DNA of 64,000 bases from contig NZ_SJPT01000001.1 of assembly GCF_007860095.1 (NCBI RefSeq), positions 758,212 to 822,211 of the forward strand. The letters run 5' to 3'. The notes beneath the pieces were generated by a model, which saw only the letters and a program-made list of their open reading frames with translations, was not told the origin of the DNA and ran no database searches. Below, in pieces: positions 44,867 to 53,049 of this stretch (position 1 is its first letter; the number at the start of each line of letters is the position of its first letter). A program made the translations under genes and the position numbers. The DNA comes from Novipirellula galeiformis. GTDB lineage: Bacteria; Planctomycetota; Planctomycetia; Pirellulales; Pirellulaceae.

Positions 44867-45032
44867 GAGTTTGATGGGTGAGAAAAGTCGCGTGGCCAAC
44901 GATTCAGTGTAACGCAACTCGACGCAAGCTCGACAGCGAGTGAACGTGATCGTGATGATTCATCGTGGTGCGCCTACGCTACATCGACGTGACAAGCGGT
45001 TCCGAATTTCGGCCCCAATAACGCAACTCATC

Positions 45033-45060
45033 TTGACGTGGTCGATTCTCTCTTTACAAA
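45033..45060 (+). promoter_or_regulatory. Sigma-70-type promoter candidate for a small RNA
   Basis: TTGACG (45033-45038) and TACAAA (45055-45060) are 16 bases apart. Transcription would start near 45067, exactly before a large hairpin ending in seven T. Confidence 0.6.
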
Positions 45061-45066
45061 TAAAAG

Positions 45067-45171
45067 GGACGAGAGATCCGTCGATCGATTGTTGAAGTAA
45101 TTTGAACACGACCTGTTGTGTTTTAACAACTTACTTCAGCGATTGTCGTGGCCGGGATCTCTCGTTTTTTT
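45067..45171 (+). ncRNA. Candidate structured small RNA, about 105 nt
   Basis: Arms ACGAGAGATCC (45069-45079) and GGATCTCTCGT (45155-45165) pair perfectly over 11 bases and are followed by TTTTTTT (45165-45171). Inside, GAAGTAA (45094-45100) pairs with TTACTTC (45131-45137), and the pairing extends outwards with G-U pairs for about eight more positions before an internal loop. The tip holds a further GTTGT/ACAAC stem. With a promoter immediately upstream this forms a complete promoter-RNA-terminator unit. No known RNA family is recognised; alternatives are an attenuator leader for the gene at 45394 or a long terminator without a separate RNA. Confidence 0.5.
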
Positions 45172-45393
45172 ATGCGCTGATGTTCTTTGAGAGCTGGACG
45201 CGGTTTGCGGTGATCGAGCACACCCTGATTGCCTCGATCAGCTTGATCACTCGACCACCTCGATTGCGTGGAGAGATCGATGCGTGGCCGTGATCCTCTA
45301 CACGAGGAAGCACCGCCACGCGAGGAAGTCAACGAAGGCTCGCGGTTTGAGGTCGAAATGAGGGTGGCGAATCTTGATGGAGAGTGATTGCGG

Positions 45394-46104
45394 ATGACGA
45401 TTGCCGATAAGGTCAACGTGTTGTGGGACGGCGAATCGATGTTGGCCGTGGAAAAATCGGCAGGCTTGTCAACGCAAGCACCCCCAGGCGCCGAGAGTCT
45501 AGAATCGCGTTTGCGTACGCAGCTTTCCGATCGCAGCGATTATCTGGCCGTCGTGCATCGACTCGATCGTCCCGTCAGCGGTGTGGTGCTGGTCGCACTG
45601 CGTAAACGTGTCGCTCATTTGTTGTCGCAACAATTCGCAACGCGAAAGGTTGAGAAACAGTATTTGGCCGTCGTTTCGGGGGAAATCGAGCCCGGCGAAC
45701 AACGTTGGACCGACTATCTAAGAAAGGTTCCCGATCACGCTCATGCCGAGCGTGTTGCGGAAGACCATCCCGATGCAAAGTATGCGGAGACTCGCGTTCA
45801 GCTCGTGCGTTATAACGCGGCACAGGATCGCTCGCTCGTTCGTCTGTTTCCTAGCACCGGACGGATGCATCAATTGCGAGTCCAATCCGCGCTGCGAGGG
45901 CACCCAATCTTGGGCGATTCGCGGTATGGTCGCGTGCATGGGCAAGGCGGCGAAAGCGACGTCATTCCCTCCTCGCAAGGGCTCTCGGCTCCCCAGCAAA
46001 CGCGAATCATGCTGCACGCCGAATCGATCACATTTCATCACCCCAAAAGCGGAGTTCGCGTGACGGTTCAATGCCCTGCGGACGAATTGCAGCAAATCGT
46101 GTAG
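45394..46104 (+). CDS. RluA-family RNA pseudouridine synthase
   Basis: The enzyme isomerises uridine in rRNA or tRNA. The catalytic motif HRLDRPVSGVVLVA is present (aspartate in HRLD), with SQQFATRKVEKQYLAVV and the C-terminal GRMHQLRVQSALRGHPILGDSRYG. No S4 domain precedes the catalytic domain, so it resembles the RluC/TruC-like short forms. GGAG lies ten bases before the ATG at 45394. Target position unknown. Confidence 0.92.
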   Translation: MTIADKVNVLWDGESMLAVEKSAGLSTQAPPGAESLESRLRTQLSDRSDYLAVVHRLDRPVSGVVLVALRKRVAHLLSQQFATRKVEKQYLAVVSGEIEPGEQRWTDYLRKVPDHAHAERVAEDHPDAKYAETRVQLVRYNAAQDRSLVRLFPSTGRMHQLRVQSALRGHPILGDSRYGRVHGQGGESDVIPSSQGLSAPQQTRIMLHAESITFHHPKSGVRVTVQCPADELQQIV

Positions 46105-46260
46105 GTTGACGCTGGTGCTCGCGTTAAACCGACCCTGGGACTGCGGTTTGGACGGTAGCAGGGCTGGTTTTGGGGATCGGGTTTTCGGATCTCCGAAATT
46201 GGCCAGGGTGGTTTGTTGCCGCTCCGCGAACCTGGATCGGCTGGCTGGAAGATTCATCCA

Positions 46261-46296
46261 ATGAGTTTTAACGCCAAAATGAGTTTTGACGCCAAG
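46261..46296. repeat. Tandem duplication, 18 bp x 2
   Basis: ATGAGTTTTAACGCCAAA and ATGAGTTTTGACGCCAAG stand in tandem in the 265-bp gap between the pseudouridine synthase gene and mqnA. This copy is not beside a stop codon. Confidence 0.9.
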
Positions 46297-46369
46297 CCAA
46301 ACCCAACCTAGTGCCCGCCGTCCCCACGACGCGATGACGACGATCGAACGACCCAAAGCAAATCCTCTC

Positions 46370-47182
46370 ATGACATCATCCTCTGCTAACGCTCCCCTTC
46401 GTATCGGTGCGGTTTCGTATCTCAACACCAAACCGTTGGTGTGGGGATTGCGTGAACGGCTTGGAGACCGTGGTGAATTGTCCTTCAATTTGCCCAGCCG
46501 ATTGGCGGACGATTTGCACACAGGCAAACTTGATGTCGCCCTGATTCCCTCGGTTGAGTACTTGCGAGACCCCTCCTACAGTATCGTTTCGGATGCCGTG
46601 ATTGGTTGCCGAGGCCCGGTGTGGAGTGTGCGGTTGCTTAGCCGCGTCCCGGCCGCTCAGATCAAGCGGCTCGCGCTCGATGAAGGCAGTCGCACAAGCG
46701 CCGCACTGCTACAAATTCTGCTGTGGGAAATTCACGGCATTCGGCCTCAGATTGTGCCCTTCCGGATGGAACAGGCTCCTGAGACGATTGAGGCCGATGC
46801 GATGCTGATCATCGGAGATCGCGCGATGCATCCGGCGCCTCGCTGTTACCAAGAAATATGGGATTTAGGTGATCGTTGGTGCCGATGGACTGAATTGCCC
46901 TTTGTGTTTGCGATGTGGGTCGCACGCGCAGGAGTCGAGGTGGGCGATTTGGCTGCGGCTCTCCAAGCGTCACGTGACGAGGGGATGGCGTCGCTCGAAG
47001 AGATCGCCAGCGTTGAAGCGGCCGCCCATGGACTCACCAACGAAGACCTTTACCGTTATTTTGCTGAGAACTTGCACTACACGCTTGGCCCCGCCGAACG
47101 CACCGCGCTGGACGAATTTCGTCGTCGTGCGGTCTCGCTTGGCCTCGTTCCCGAATTAAACGCCCTAAATCAAGCTCCCTGA
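46370..47182 (+). CDS. mqnA: Chorismate dehydratase (futalosine pathway)
   Basis: MqnA removes water from chorismate to give 3-enolpyruvylbenzoate, opening the futalosine route to menaquinone. The N-terminus IGAVSYLNTKPLVWGL and the LDVALIPSVEYL and ALDEGSRTSAALLQILL segments are diagnostic of this substrate-binding-protein-like fold. I place the start at 46370, nearest the conserved domain; 46334 is also possible and neither has a strong ribosome site. mqnC follows after 23 bp, so they form an operon. Confidence 0.94.
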   Translation: MTSSSANAPLRIGAVSYLNTKPLVWGLRERLGDRGELSFNLPSRLADDLHTGKLDVALIPSVEYLRDPSYSIVSDAVIGCRGPVWSVRLLSRVPAAQIKRLALDEGSRTSAALLQILLWEIHGIRPQIVPFRMEQAPETIEADAMLIIGDRAMHPAPRCYQEIWDLGDRWCRWTELPFVFAMWVARAGVEVGDLAAALQASRDEGMASLEEIASVEAAAHGLTNEDLYRYFAENLHYTLGPAERTALDEFRRRAVSLGLVPELNALNQAP

Positions 47183-47205
47183 ATTCTCCGACAATTAAAA
47201 AAATC

Positions 47206-48360
47206 ATGATCGCTCCTGCCGCTGATAACTCGATCCGTGCCATTTTGGACAAAGCAATCGCAGGCCAACGGCTGACCCCCGCCGAAGGACTTCAATTGCT
47301 CGAGAGCCACGATTTGGCTGCGCTCGGCGCCGCCGCCGAAGCGGTCTCGCGGCGGATGCATCCCGAGCCCTATCGAACGTACAACATCGACCGAAATATC
47401 AACTACACCAACGTCTGTACGGCAGTCTGTAATTTCTGTGCGTTCTATCGTGGGCCGAAAAGTGATGAAGGCTACGTGCTGCCCCGCGCCGAACTATTGG
47501 CAAAGATTGAAGAGACCGTCGCACTGGGCGGTAACCAAATCTTGCTGCAAGGCGGATTGCATCCGAAATACAAGCTCGACTGGTATGAGGAGATGCTCGG
47601 CGACATCAAGCAAGCGTTTCCCGAGGTGAACATTCATGGATTCAGCCCTCCCGAGCTGCACCATTTCACCAAGGTCAACAACCTTTCGATCGAAGAAGTG
47701 CTGCAGCGACTTAAAGCGGCCGGCTTGGGCAGCATCCCTGGCGGCGGTGCCGAAATCTTGGTCGACCGCGTTCGCAACGAGATCACTCGTGGCAAAGTCA
47801 TGACTGACGACTGGTTAAACGTGATGCGAGTCTGGCACAAACTAGGCGGCGTCAGCAGCAGTACGATGATGTTCGGACATGTCGAAACGCTGGAGGAGCG
47901 AGTGGAACATCTCCGCCGTGTTCGCGAGTTGCAGGATGAAACCAATGGCTTCACCGCCTTCATTTGCTGGACGTTCCAGCCCGACAATACCGAATTGTCG
48001 CACATCCCACCGAAGGGTTCATTCGAGTACCTGAAAACATTGGCGGTGTCGCGGTTGTTCCTTGATAATGTGCCCAACATTCAAAGCAGCTGGGTCACGC
48101 AAGGATTAAAAGTCGGTCAATTGTCGCTGCTGTTTGGTGCCAACGACATGGGCAGTTTGATGCTCGAAGAAAACGTGGTCGCCGAAGCTGGCACGGTTCA
48201 CTTTTTGACGCTCGATCAAATCCGCGAGGCGATCGAAGAGCTCGGGTTCGAAGCCCGGCAACGCAGCGTCGATTACAAGCTTGTCGCGCCCGAACTCGAG
48301 CAAAAAGCGATCGAGGCCAATCGCAAACGTGCGGCCACGGAATTGGTGCAACTTAGCTAA
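47206..48360 (+). CDS. mqnC: Cyclic dehypoxanthinyl futalosine synthase
   Basis: This radical SAM enzyme cyclises dehypoxanthine futalosine. The cluster ligands are C71-x3-C75-x2-C78 in NYTNVCTAVCNFCAFYRG. ILLQGGLHP, IHGFSPPE and the IPGGGAEILV motifs place it with MqnC rather than MqnE. 384 residues is normal. Its stop overlaps the stop of polX on the other strand by four bases. Confidence 0.93.
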   Translation: MIAPAADNSIRAILDKAIAGQRLTPAEGLQLLESHDLAALGAAAEAVSRRMHPEPYRTYNIDRNINYTNVCTAVCNFCAFYRGPKSDEGYVLPRAELLAKIEETVALGGNQILLQGGLHPKYKLDWYEEMLGDIKQAFPEVNIHGFSPPELHHFTKVNNLSIEEVLQRLKAAGLGSIPGGGAEILVDRVRNEITRGKVMTDDWLNVMRVWHKLGGVSSSTMMFGHVETLEERVEHLRRVRELQDETNGFTAFICWTFQPDNTELSHIPPKGSFEYLKTLAVSRLFLDNVPNIQSSWVTQGLKVGQLSLLFGANDMGSLMLEENVVAEAGTVHFLTLDQIREAIEELGFEARQRSVDYKLVAPELEQKAIEANRKRAATELVQLS

Positions 48361-50078
48361 CGCATCAACGTTTTCATCTCGTCCCAAGGCCGCGTGTTGG
48401 CCACATCGGCCTTCGTTAAACCGCCACGACGCGCTTGCTTGATTCCGTATCGCATCACGTCGAGGCCATCGGTCGAATGGGCATCGGTGCTGATCACGAT
48501 CGGAATGCCATGACGTTTGGCGGTCGCCAAATGCACGTCATTGAGATCCAAACGAGCGGGGTTCGCGTTCAGCTCCATCAGCGTCCCGTTGGCTTTGGCT
48601 GCGGTCATCACCGCGTCGATATCCACATCGTAGGGCGGACGACGATTGATCAGCCGTCCGGTGGGATGAGCGATACAGTCGACGTGCGGGTTTTCAATCG
48701 CACCGAGAATGCGTTCGGTGATTTGGTCGCGTGGTTGTTTTTGGCCGTAATGGACACTCGCCAGCACCCAGTCGGCTTCGGCTAAACAATCGTCCGGCAA
48801 ATCCATCCCGCCTTTTTCGAGAATGTCGCACTCGATGCCTTTCAAGATGACCAATCGGCCTTCGTATTCATCGCGGATCGCATCGATCGCGTTCCATTGT
48901 TCGCGAAGTCGTTTCGGATCGAGTCCAAAGGCCATCGACACACGCTGGCTGTGGTCGGTGATCGCAATGTACTTCAGCCCCCTCGCGATCGCCGCGTCGG
49001 CCATCTCGTGCAGCGTTGCGGTTCCATCGGTCGCGTTGGTGTGCATGTGCAAATCGCCGACGATGTCGGATGTTTCAATCAGCTCAGGCAGCTCGCCTTG
49101 TTCGGCCCACGTGAACTCATTGCGATCTTCACGAAGCTCGGGCGTAATCCAAGGCATTCCGATCGACTTGTAGACGTTCTCTTCGGTTTCGCCAGCCACT
49201 CGCGTGTCGTCTGCGGATTTGAACACACCGTACTCGTTTACCTTCAATCCATGTTCCTTGGCGATCCGACGCACATGGACGTTGTGCGCCTGAGAACCGG
49301 TGAAGTACTGCAGTGCGGCACCGAACTCGTTCGCCTCGACCAAACGCATGTCGACTTGAAAGGCTTTGGCGACGCGAATCGAAATTTTTGTATCGCCGCG
49401 AGCGATCGTTTGGCTGCGTTGCGGGAAGGCTTCGAAGTGATCCATCGCTGCATTGCGGTCTTGGGCGACGACCAACAGGTCGAGGTCGCCAATGGTTTCG
49501 CGGCCGCGGCGGTAGCTGCCCGCCCAGCTCCATTTTTCGATTCCTGCACACGACTGCATGTGGTTGCCGATGATTGTGGCCAATTCATCGCCGGTAGACC
49601 AATAAATCCGCTCGGCGGCTTGCTGGGCGATCGCCATGCCGTCCAGGATCGTTTCTTCCGATTTGGGGCCGAATCCTTTGACTTTGCGGACTCGTTCTTC
49701 CTGGCACGCGCGTTTGAGGTCGTCGAGCGATTCAATCTCCAGAGCTGCTCGCAGTTTGATCGCCTTTTTGGCTCCCAAACCTGGGATGCGGGCCATTTGG
49801 ATCACAATGGGGGGGACCGCTTGGCGCAATTCTTCCAATTGCGGCAAGCCCCCGGTTTGGATCAACGTGGCTGTTTTTTCGGCGATAGTCTTGCCGATAC
49901 CCGAAAGATCGGCAAGCTTTCGAGTGGGATCCTCGACGATTGCGGCGACCGGTTCATCGAGGTCACGGATCGCCGCGGCTCCGCTGCGATAGGCGCGAAT
50001 CCGAAAAGGATTTTCACCACGAAACTCAAGAAGTTCGGCTAATTCGTCGAAGACATCTGCAATCGCCGCGTTTTCCAC
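48357..50078 (-). CDS. polX: DNA polymerase/3'-5' exonuclease PolX
   Basis: A family X polymerase with a PHP exonuclease, used in base-excision repair. N-terminal helix-hairpin-helix regions include LADLSGIGKTIAEK and RIPGLGAKKAIKLRA. The nucleotidyltransferase motif is GSYRRGRETIGDLDLLVV. The PHP domain begins DLHMHTNATDG and carries AITDHSQRV and the later histidine-rich VHYGQKQPRD and AHPTGR motifs. 573 residues is typical. The GTG at 50078 has GGAG eight bases upstream. tRNA-Ser lies just upstream in the opposite direction. Confidence 0.95.
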   Translation of the reverse strand: MENAAIADVFDELAELLEFRGENPFRIRAYRSGAAAIRDLDEPVAAIVEDPTRKLADLSGIGKTIAEKTATLIQTGGLPQLEELRQAVPPIVIQMARIPGLGAKKAIKLRAALEIESLDDLKRACQEERVRKVKGFGPKSEETILDGMAIAQQAAERIYWSTGDELATIIGNHMQSCAGIEKWSWAGSYRRGRETIGDLDLLVVAQDRNAAMDHFEAFPQRSQTIARGDTKISIRVAKAFQVDMRLVEANEFGAALQYFTGSQAHNVHVRRIAKEHGLKVNEYGVFKSADDTRVAGETEENVYKSIGMPWITPELREDRNEFTWAEQGELPELIETSDIVGDLHMHTNATDGTATLHEMADAAIARGLKYIAITDHSQRVSMAFGLDPKRLREQWNAIDAIRDEYEGRLVILKGIECDILEKGGMDLPDDCLAEADWVLASVHYGQKQPRDQITERILGAIENPHVDCIAHPTGRLINRRPPYDVDIDAVMTAAKANGTLMELNANPARLDLNDVHLATAKRHGIPIVISTDAHSTDGLDVMRYGIKQARRGGLTKADVANTRPWDEMKTLMR

Positions 50079-50143
50079 TGCTCATTCTCCTGGCTGGTTT
50101 GTGATTTAAAGTAGCAATCACTTTGAGATCATTACACCACCCG

Positions 50144-50172
50144 TTGCGAGGAAAGGAAATTCAGCACAGAAT
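50144..50172 (+). promoter_or_regulatory. Weak promoter candidate for tRNA-Ser
   Basis: TTGCGA (50144-50149) and CAGAAT (50167-50172) are 17 bases apart, placing a start about 10 bases before the tRNA. Neither box is close to consensus. Confidence 0.35.
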
Positions 50173-50187
50173 AGCGAAGCCGAATTC

Positions 50188-50270
50188 GGAGGATAAGCGA
50201 ATTGGTGAGCGGCCTCACTGGAACTGAGGTACCCCGTAAGGGGCTGCGGGTTCGAGTCCCGTGTCCTCCG
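50188..50270 (+). tRNA. tRNA-Ser(GGA)
   Basis: Acceptor arms GGAGGAT (50188-50194) and GTCCTCC (50263-50269) pair fully, with discriminator G at 50270 as expected for serine. The anticodon stem CCTCA/TGAGG encloses the loop CTGGAAC with anticodon GGA at 50220-50222. A long variable arm (CCCC-GTAA-GGGG) marks a class II tRNA. The T arm GCGGG-TTCGAGT-CCCGT is canonical. The D arm is weak and position 8 is A rather than U. No CCA is encoded. Confidence 0.88.
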
Positions 50271-50299
50271 CTATTGTTGCTAATCTAATGATTGCTAAT

Positions 50300-50338
50300 A
50301 AAAAGCCCCGTGAACTTAAGTGTTTCACGGGGCTTTTT
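50300..50338 (+). terminator. Intrinsic terminator after tRNA-Ser
   Basis: AAAAAGCCCCGTGAA (50300-50314) and TTCACGGGGCTTTTT (50324-50338) are perfect 15-base inverted arms with a nine-base loop and a run of T. Confidence 0.92.
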
Positions 50339-50602
50339 TTGTGGCTGGGCCGCACAAAACGAGGTTCCGGGAGTGAGGTTCTGGGGAGTGTTGCTAAGGA
50401 CGTGAGTCGACGTCGATAAGCTTGAGTCCCTAGCGTCCCCTTGGCAGCAGCACGTTAGGGGGTTCTAGCTCGGCGGACTGCGTCGGGAAGGGGGATCAGT
50501 GAGTTCGGTTTAGCTAGCGGTCGATGTGTGGCTGGCCACGTTATAATGGCCGAAAGCCGAAAGATTGGGTAGTCGATTCTCGCCCTTATCTGACGGTTAG
50601 AC

Positions 50603-51622
50603 ATGTCAAGAGCCCAGTCGTTTGTGTTGATTCTCGTTTGCCTCGCTGCGACGAGTTCGCATCGCCAAGTCCGTGCGGAATGGTATGCGGATGTCGATTC
50701 CGGAGCCATGTTCATCAACGCTCCCGACTTCCAGTATTTCGCCAAGCGAGGTGAAACAGCTCCCTTCGAGCGGATCGAAGATATCACGACCGATGATGGT
50801 GAAGACTTCGGAGCGTTCGTCGGCGGCAAGGCGGGCTGGATCTTCGACGGCTCGCTATTAGGCACCGGGAATATGCGGCTTGAATTCTCGGGCTCCTATG
50901 CCGGCTTCGACGATAACACCGCAGTCACCTTTTTCGACCCTGGTCCCGGGGTGCGCTACGGCTTTGTAGCACTCGATAATACGACGGGGTTTGGAACGGC
51001 CGATCCGCCATCGCAGGTCCGCATTCTTCATACCGTCACCTCTCGTGAGATCGACTTCGGCGGTTACGACCTCTTGTTGCACCAAGATTTTCGCGTGGAT
51101 GAAAATCGCGTGTGGACTCTCTACGGAGGTCCCTCGGTGCAACATTTGTATCAAGAGTTTATGACACACGCGTCCTTCCCTTTGGACGCGAGTAACACGG
51201 AAGCAACGCTCAATGAAGCGTTGGACACCGACTATATTGGCGGAAAGGTGGGCGTCAGTGGTCGGCGGAATCTCAACTCTCGGTGGAGTCTTTTCCTCGA
51301 TGGCAACACGGGAATCTATCATGCCAAGACTCACTACGATGGAAGATTTATTCATTCCACTTCCTTTCCGCCCCACGATGATCGTATCAGTCTGGAGCGG
51401 CACGACCACGCCGTCTCGACACAAGCCAGACTGGATCTCACGCGTCAGATGAATGATTTTGCCTTTATCAGTTTGACGTCCAACGTCCAACACATCGACT
51501 ACGCGGGGCAGATGAATTATGGAACTCGCAACGATAACGTCCCCAGCGGATCGCGGCTTTCGATCGATCGCGATGAACTCTTCAGTGCAACCGTTGGACT
51601 GCGTCTGACGATCTTCCGTTAA
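50603..51622 (+). CDS. Secreted protein, probable outer-membrane beta-barrel
   Basis: A signal peptide (FVLILVCLAATSSHRQVRA) ends before EWYADVDSGAMF. The rest alternates polar and hydrophobic residues in likely beta strands (NMRLEFSGSYAGF, SLFLDGNTGIYHAK, FAFISLTSNVQHIDYAG) and ends LFSATVGLRLTIFR, as expected for a barrel strand at the C-terminus. No named family is recognised. It resembles planctomycete porin-like or BBP7-like proteins only in general design. An 18-bp tandem duplication covers its stop codon. Confidence 0.8.
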   Translation: MSRAQSFVLILVCLAATSSHRQVRAEWYADVDSGAMFINAPDFQYFAKRGETAPFERIEDITTDDGEDFGAFVGGKAGWIFDGSLLGTGNMRLEFSGSYAGFDDNTAVTFFDPGPGVRYGFVALDNTTGFGTADPPSQVRILHTVTSREIDFGGYDLLLHQDFRVDENRVWTLYGGPSVQHLYQEFMTHASFPLDASNTEATLNEALDTDYIGGKVGVSGRRNLNSRWSLFLDGNTGIYHAKTHYDGRFIHSTSFPPHDDRISLERHDHAVSTQARLDLTRQMNDFAFISLTSNVQHIDYAGQMNYGTRNDNVPSGSRLSIDRDELFSATVGLRLTIFR

Positions 51623-51651
51623 CTCACAATCGTCCGTTAACTCACAATCGT
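51616..51651. repeat. Tandem duplication, 18 bp x 2, spanning the stop codon
   Basis: CCGTTAACTCACAATCGT is perfectly duplicated. The first copy contains the gene's own TAA stop (51620-51622), so the last coding bases and the stop are duplicated downstream. Confidence 0.95.
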
Positions 51652-52222
51652 CCGGTGGCTGCGACGACAATCGTGCGAGATTGGGCTGAGGTTGATTCGC
51701 TTGCCAGTGCGGTGACGTTCTCCGAAACGGTTGCCAATCACGACCCTTGGCTCTTTTCTGTTGCGACGGCTTGTTTCGGGAGCCTCCGAGCAAACGCATC
51801 GTATCCCACTATCCGTGCCGTTGTGCGATTTCTTCCGTCCATGTCTCCTCACCCAAGGGGCGATCGCCATGGACGGACGTTCGCATCGCCTCCATGTTCG
51901 ATATGATTCGACGCTGCGATGCCCCCTGTCGCCGACACCTTCCGAACCGTGACGTTGGCGGAGATCGATGTGACCATCGAGCAGGCCATCGGCGACGCAA
52001 AGATGCTCGGGGCGATTTGTTTTCTCAGCGTGAAAACAGGGGAAACAAATGTGATGCGGGGGGGGGGAGGACTCTTATTACTCCCGTCACCTTTCTTGCT
52101 CGCAGCACCGCAACACGACGTCCCGGATGTGTTGTATCCTTTGCATTATCAAAGTGTTCAATGCCTTGTAGCAACAGGCTGTTAAGCACCGTTCCCCCTT
52201 TTCACCTTGAATGATCCTACCA
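51652..52222. other. Intergenic region without a supported gene
   Basis: Several short frames overlap, none convincing. It holds a G-rich run (nine or more G at about 52058-52067) that belongs to the stem-loop element at 52035-52104. Confidence 0.5.
52035..52104. repeat. Stem-loop repeat element, copy 1
   Basis: GGGGAAACAAATGTGATG is followed by a G-run and, after a short loop, TACTCCCGTCACC. Related copies occur at 52980-53045 and 54957-55000. Confidence 0.6.
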
Positions 52223-52921
52223 ATGAAGAATATCGTTTTACTGTTCGCCGCCACGTTTTGCACATTGGCCTGTAGCAGCGTTTCCCCAGCCGCTGACAAT
52301 CAACTCACTGAACAAGAGCAACAGGCGGGCTGGCAGCTCCTCTTTAACGGCACGGATTACACTGGCTGGAAATGCAACAACGCAAAGGAAGTCGCTTCGG
52401 ATGTTGTTGACAATGCGATGCAACCCTACAAGTCGGGCGGGTATCTGATCGTCCACGAAAAGCAGTTCGGCGACTTTATCTTGAAGTGTGACGTCAAGAT
52501 GCCTGAGACCTGTAACTCGGGGATCTTCTTTCGCGTCGAAGATTTGGCCAATCCAGTGCACACGGGTTTCGAGGCCCAGATCGCGACCGGCAATGGCGTA
52601 GGCGTTCACGACTTCGGCGCAATCTACGATATTGTTCCCACGACCAAGAACGCATCCAAAGGGCCCGGCCAGTGGAACCACGTCGAAATCAAATGTGAGG
52701 GAGCGGAAGTTTCGATCAAAATTAACGGCGAACTGGTCAGCCAGCTGGATGCCGACGAGTTGGATCAGCCGGGCGAACGCGAGATTGCGGGCGATCACAA
52801 ATTTAAATTGAACGGCAAGAGCCGCGCCATCAAAGATTTTGCCCGCGTTGGCTACCTCGGTTTCCAAGACCACGGTCATCCGGTTTGGTACAAGAACGTC
52901 AAGCTGTTGCCATTGAATTAG
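52223..52921 (+). CDS. DUF1080 (3-keto-disaccharide hydrolase-like) lipoprotein
   Basis: The N-terminus MKNIVLLFAATFCTLACSSV has a lipobox (LACS). The DUF1080 concanavalin-like fold is shown by GWQLLFNGTDYTGWKC, FGDFILKCDVKMPETCNSGIFFR-type sequence and GFQDHGHPVWYKNVKL at the end. The family includes enzymes acting on 3-keto-glycosides, but many members are uncharacterised. The ATG at 52223 is preferred to 52211 because it starts the signal. It converges with the Tat-exported gene at 53050. Confidence 0.9.
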   Translation: MKNIVLLFAATFCTLACSSVSPAADNQLTEQEQQAGWQLLFNGTDYTGWKCNNAKEVASDVVDNAMQPYKSGGYLIVHEKQFGDFILKCDVKMPETCNSGIFFRVEDLANPVHTGFEAQIATGNGVGVHDFGAIYDIVPTTKNASKGPGQWNHVEIKCEGAEVSIKINGELVSQLDADELDQPGEREIAGDHKFKLNGKSRAIKDFARVGYLGFQDHGHPVWYKNVKLLPLN

Positions 52922-52979
52922 GGAGCATGACAAGGATTTCTGGTGCTGTATCCAGACGTTCGCTTGCGTTTCCCGCAAA

Positions 52980-53045
52980 CGAAGAAAACAACTGTGACGG
53001 GGGGAGTTTACGGTGTTTTACTACCCCCGTCCCATTCTCGTTCCT
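52980..53045. repeat. Stem-loop repeat element, copy 2
   Basis: GAAAACAACTGTGACGGGGG is followed by GAGTTTACGG and, after a loop, CCCCCGTC, giving an eight-base stem GACGGGGG/CCCCCGTC. It lies between two convergent gene ends (52921 and 53050), where a terminator would be expected. Confidence 0.65.
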
Positions 53046-53049
53046 GTGC

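Noticed and set aside
51919-52185. 88-codon frame upstream of the DUF1080 gene
   Set aside because: It runs through the G-rich stem-loop element and has no ribosome site; the second half is encoded by the repeat.
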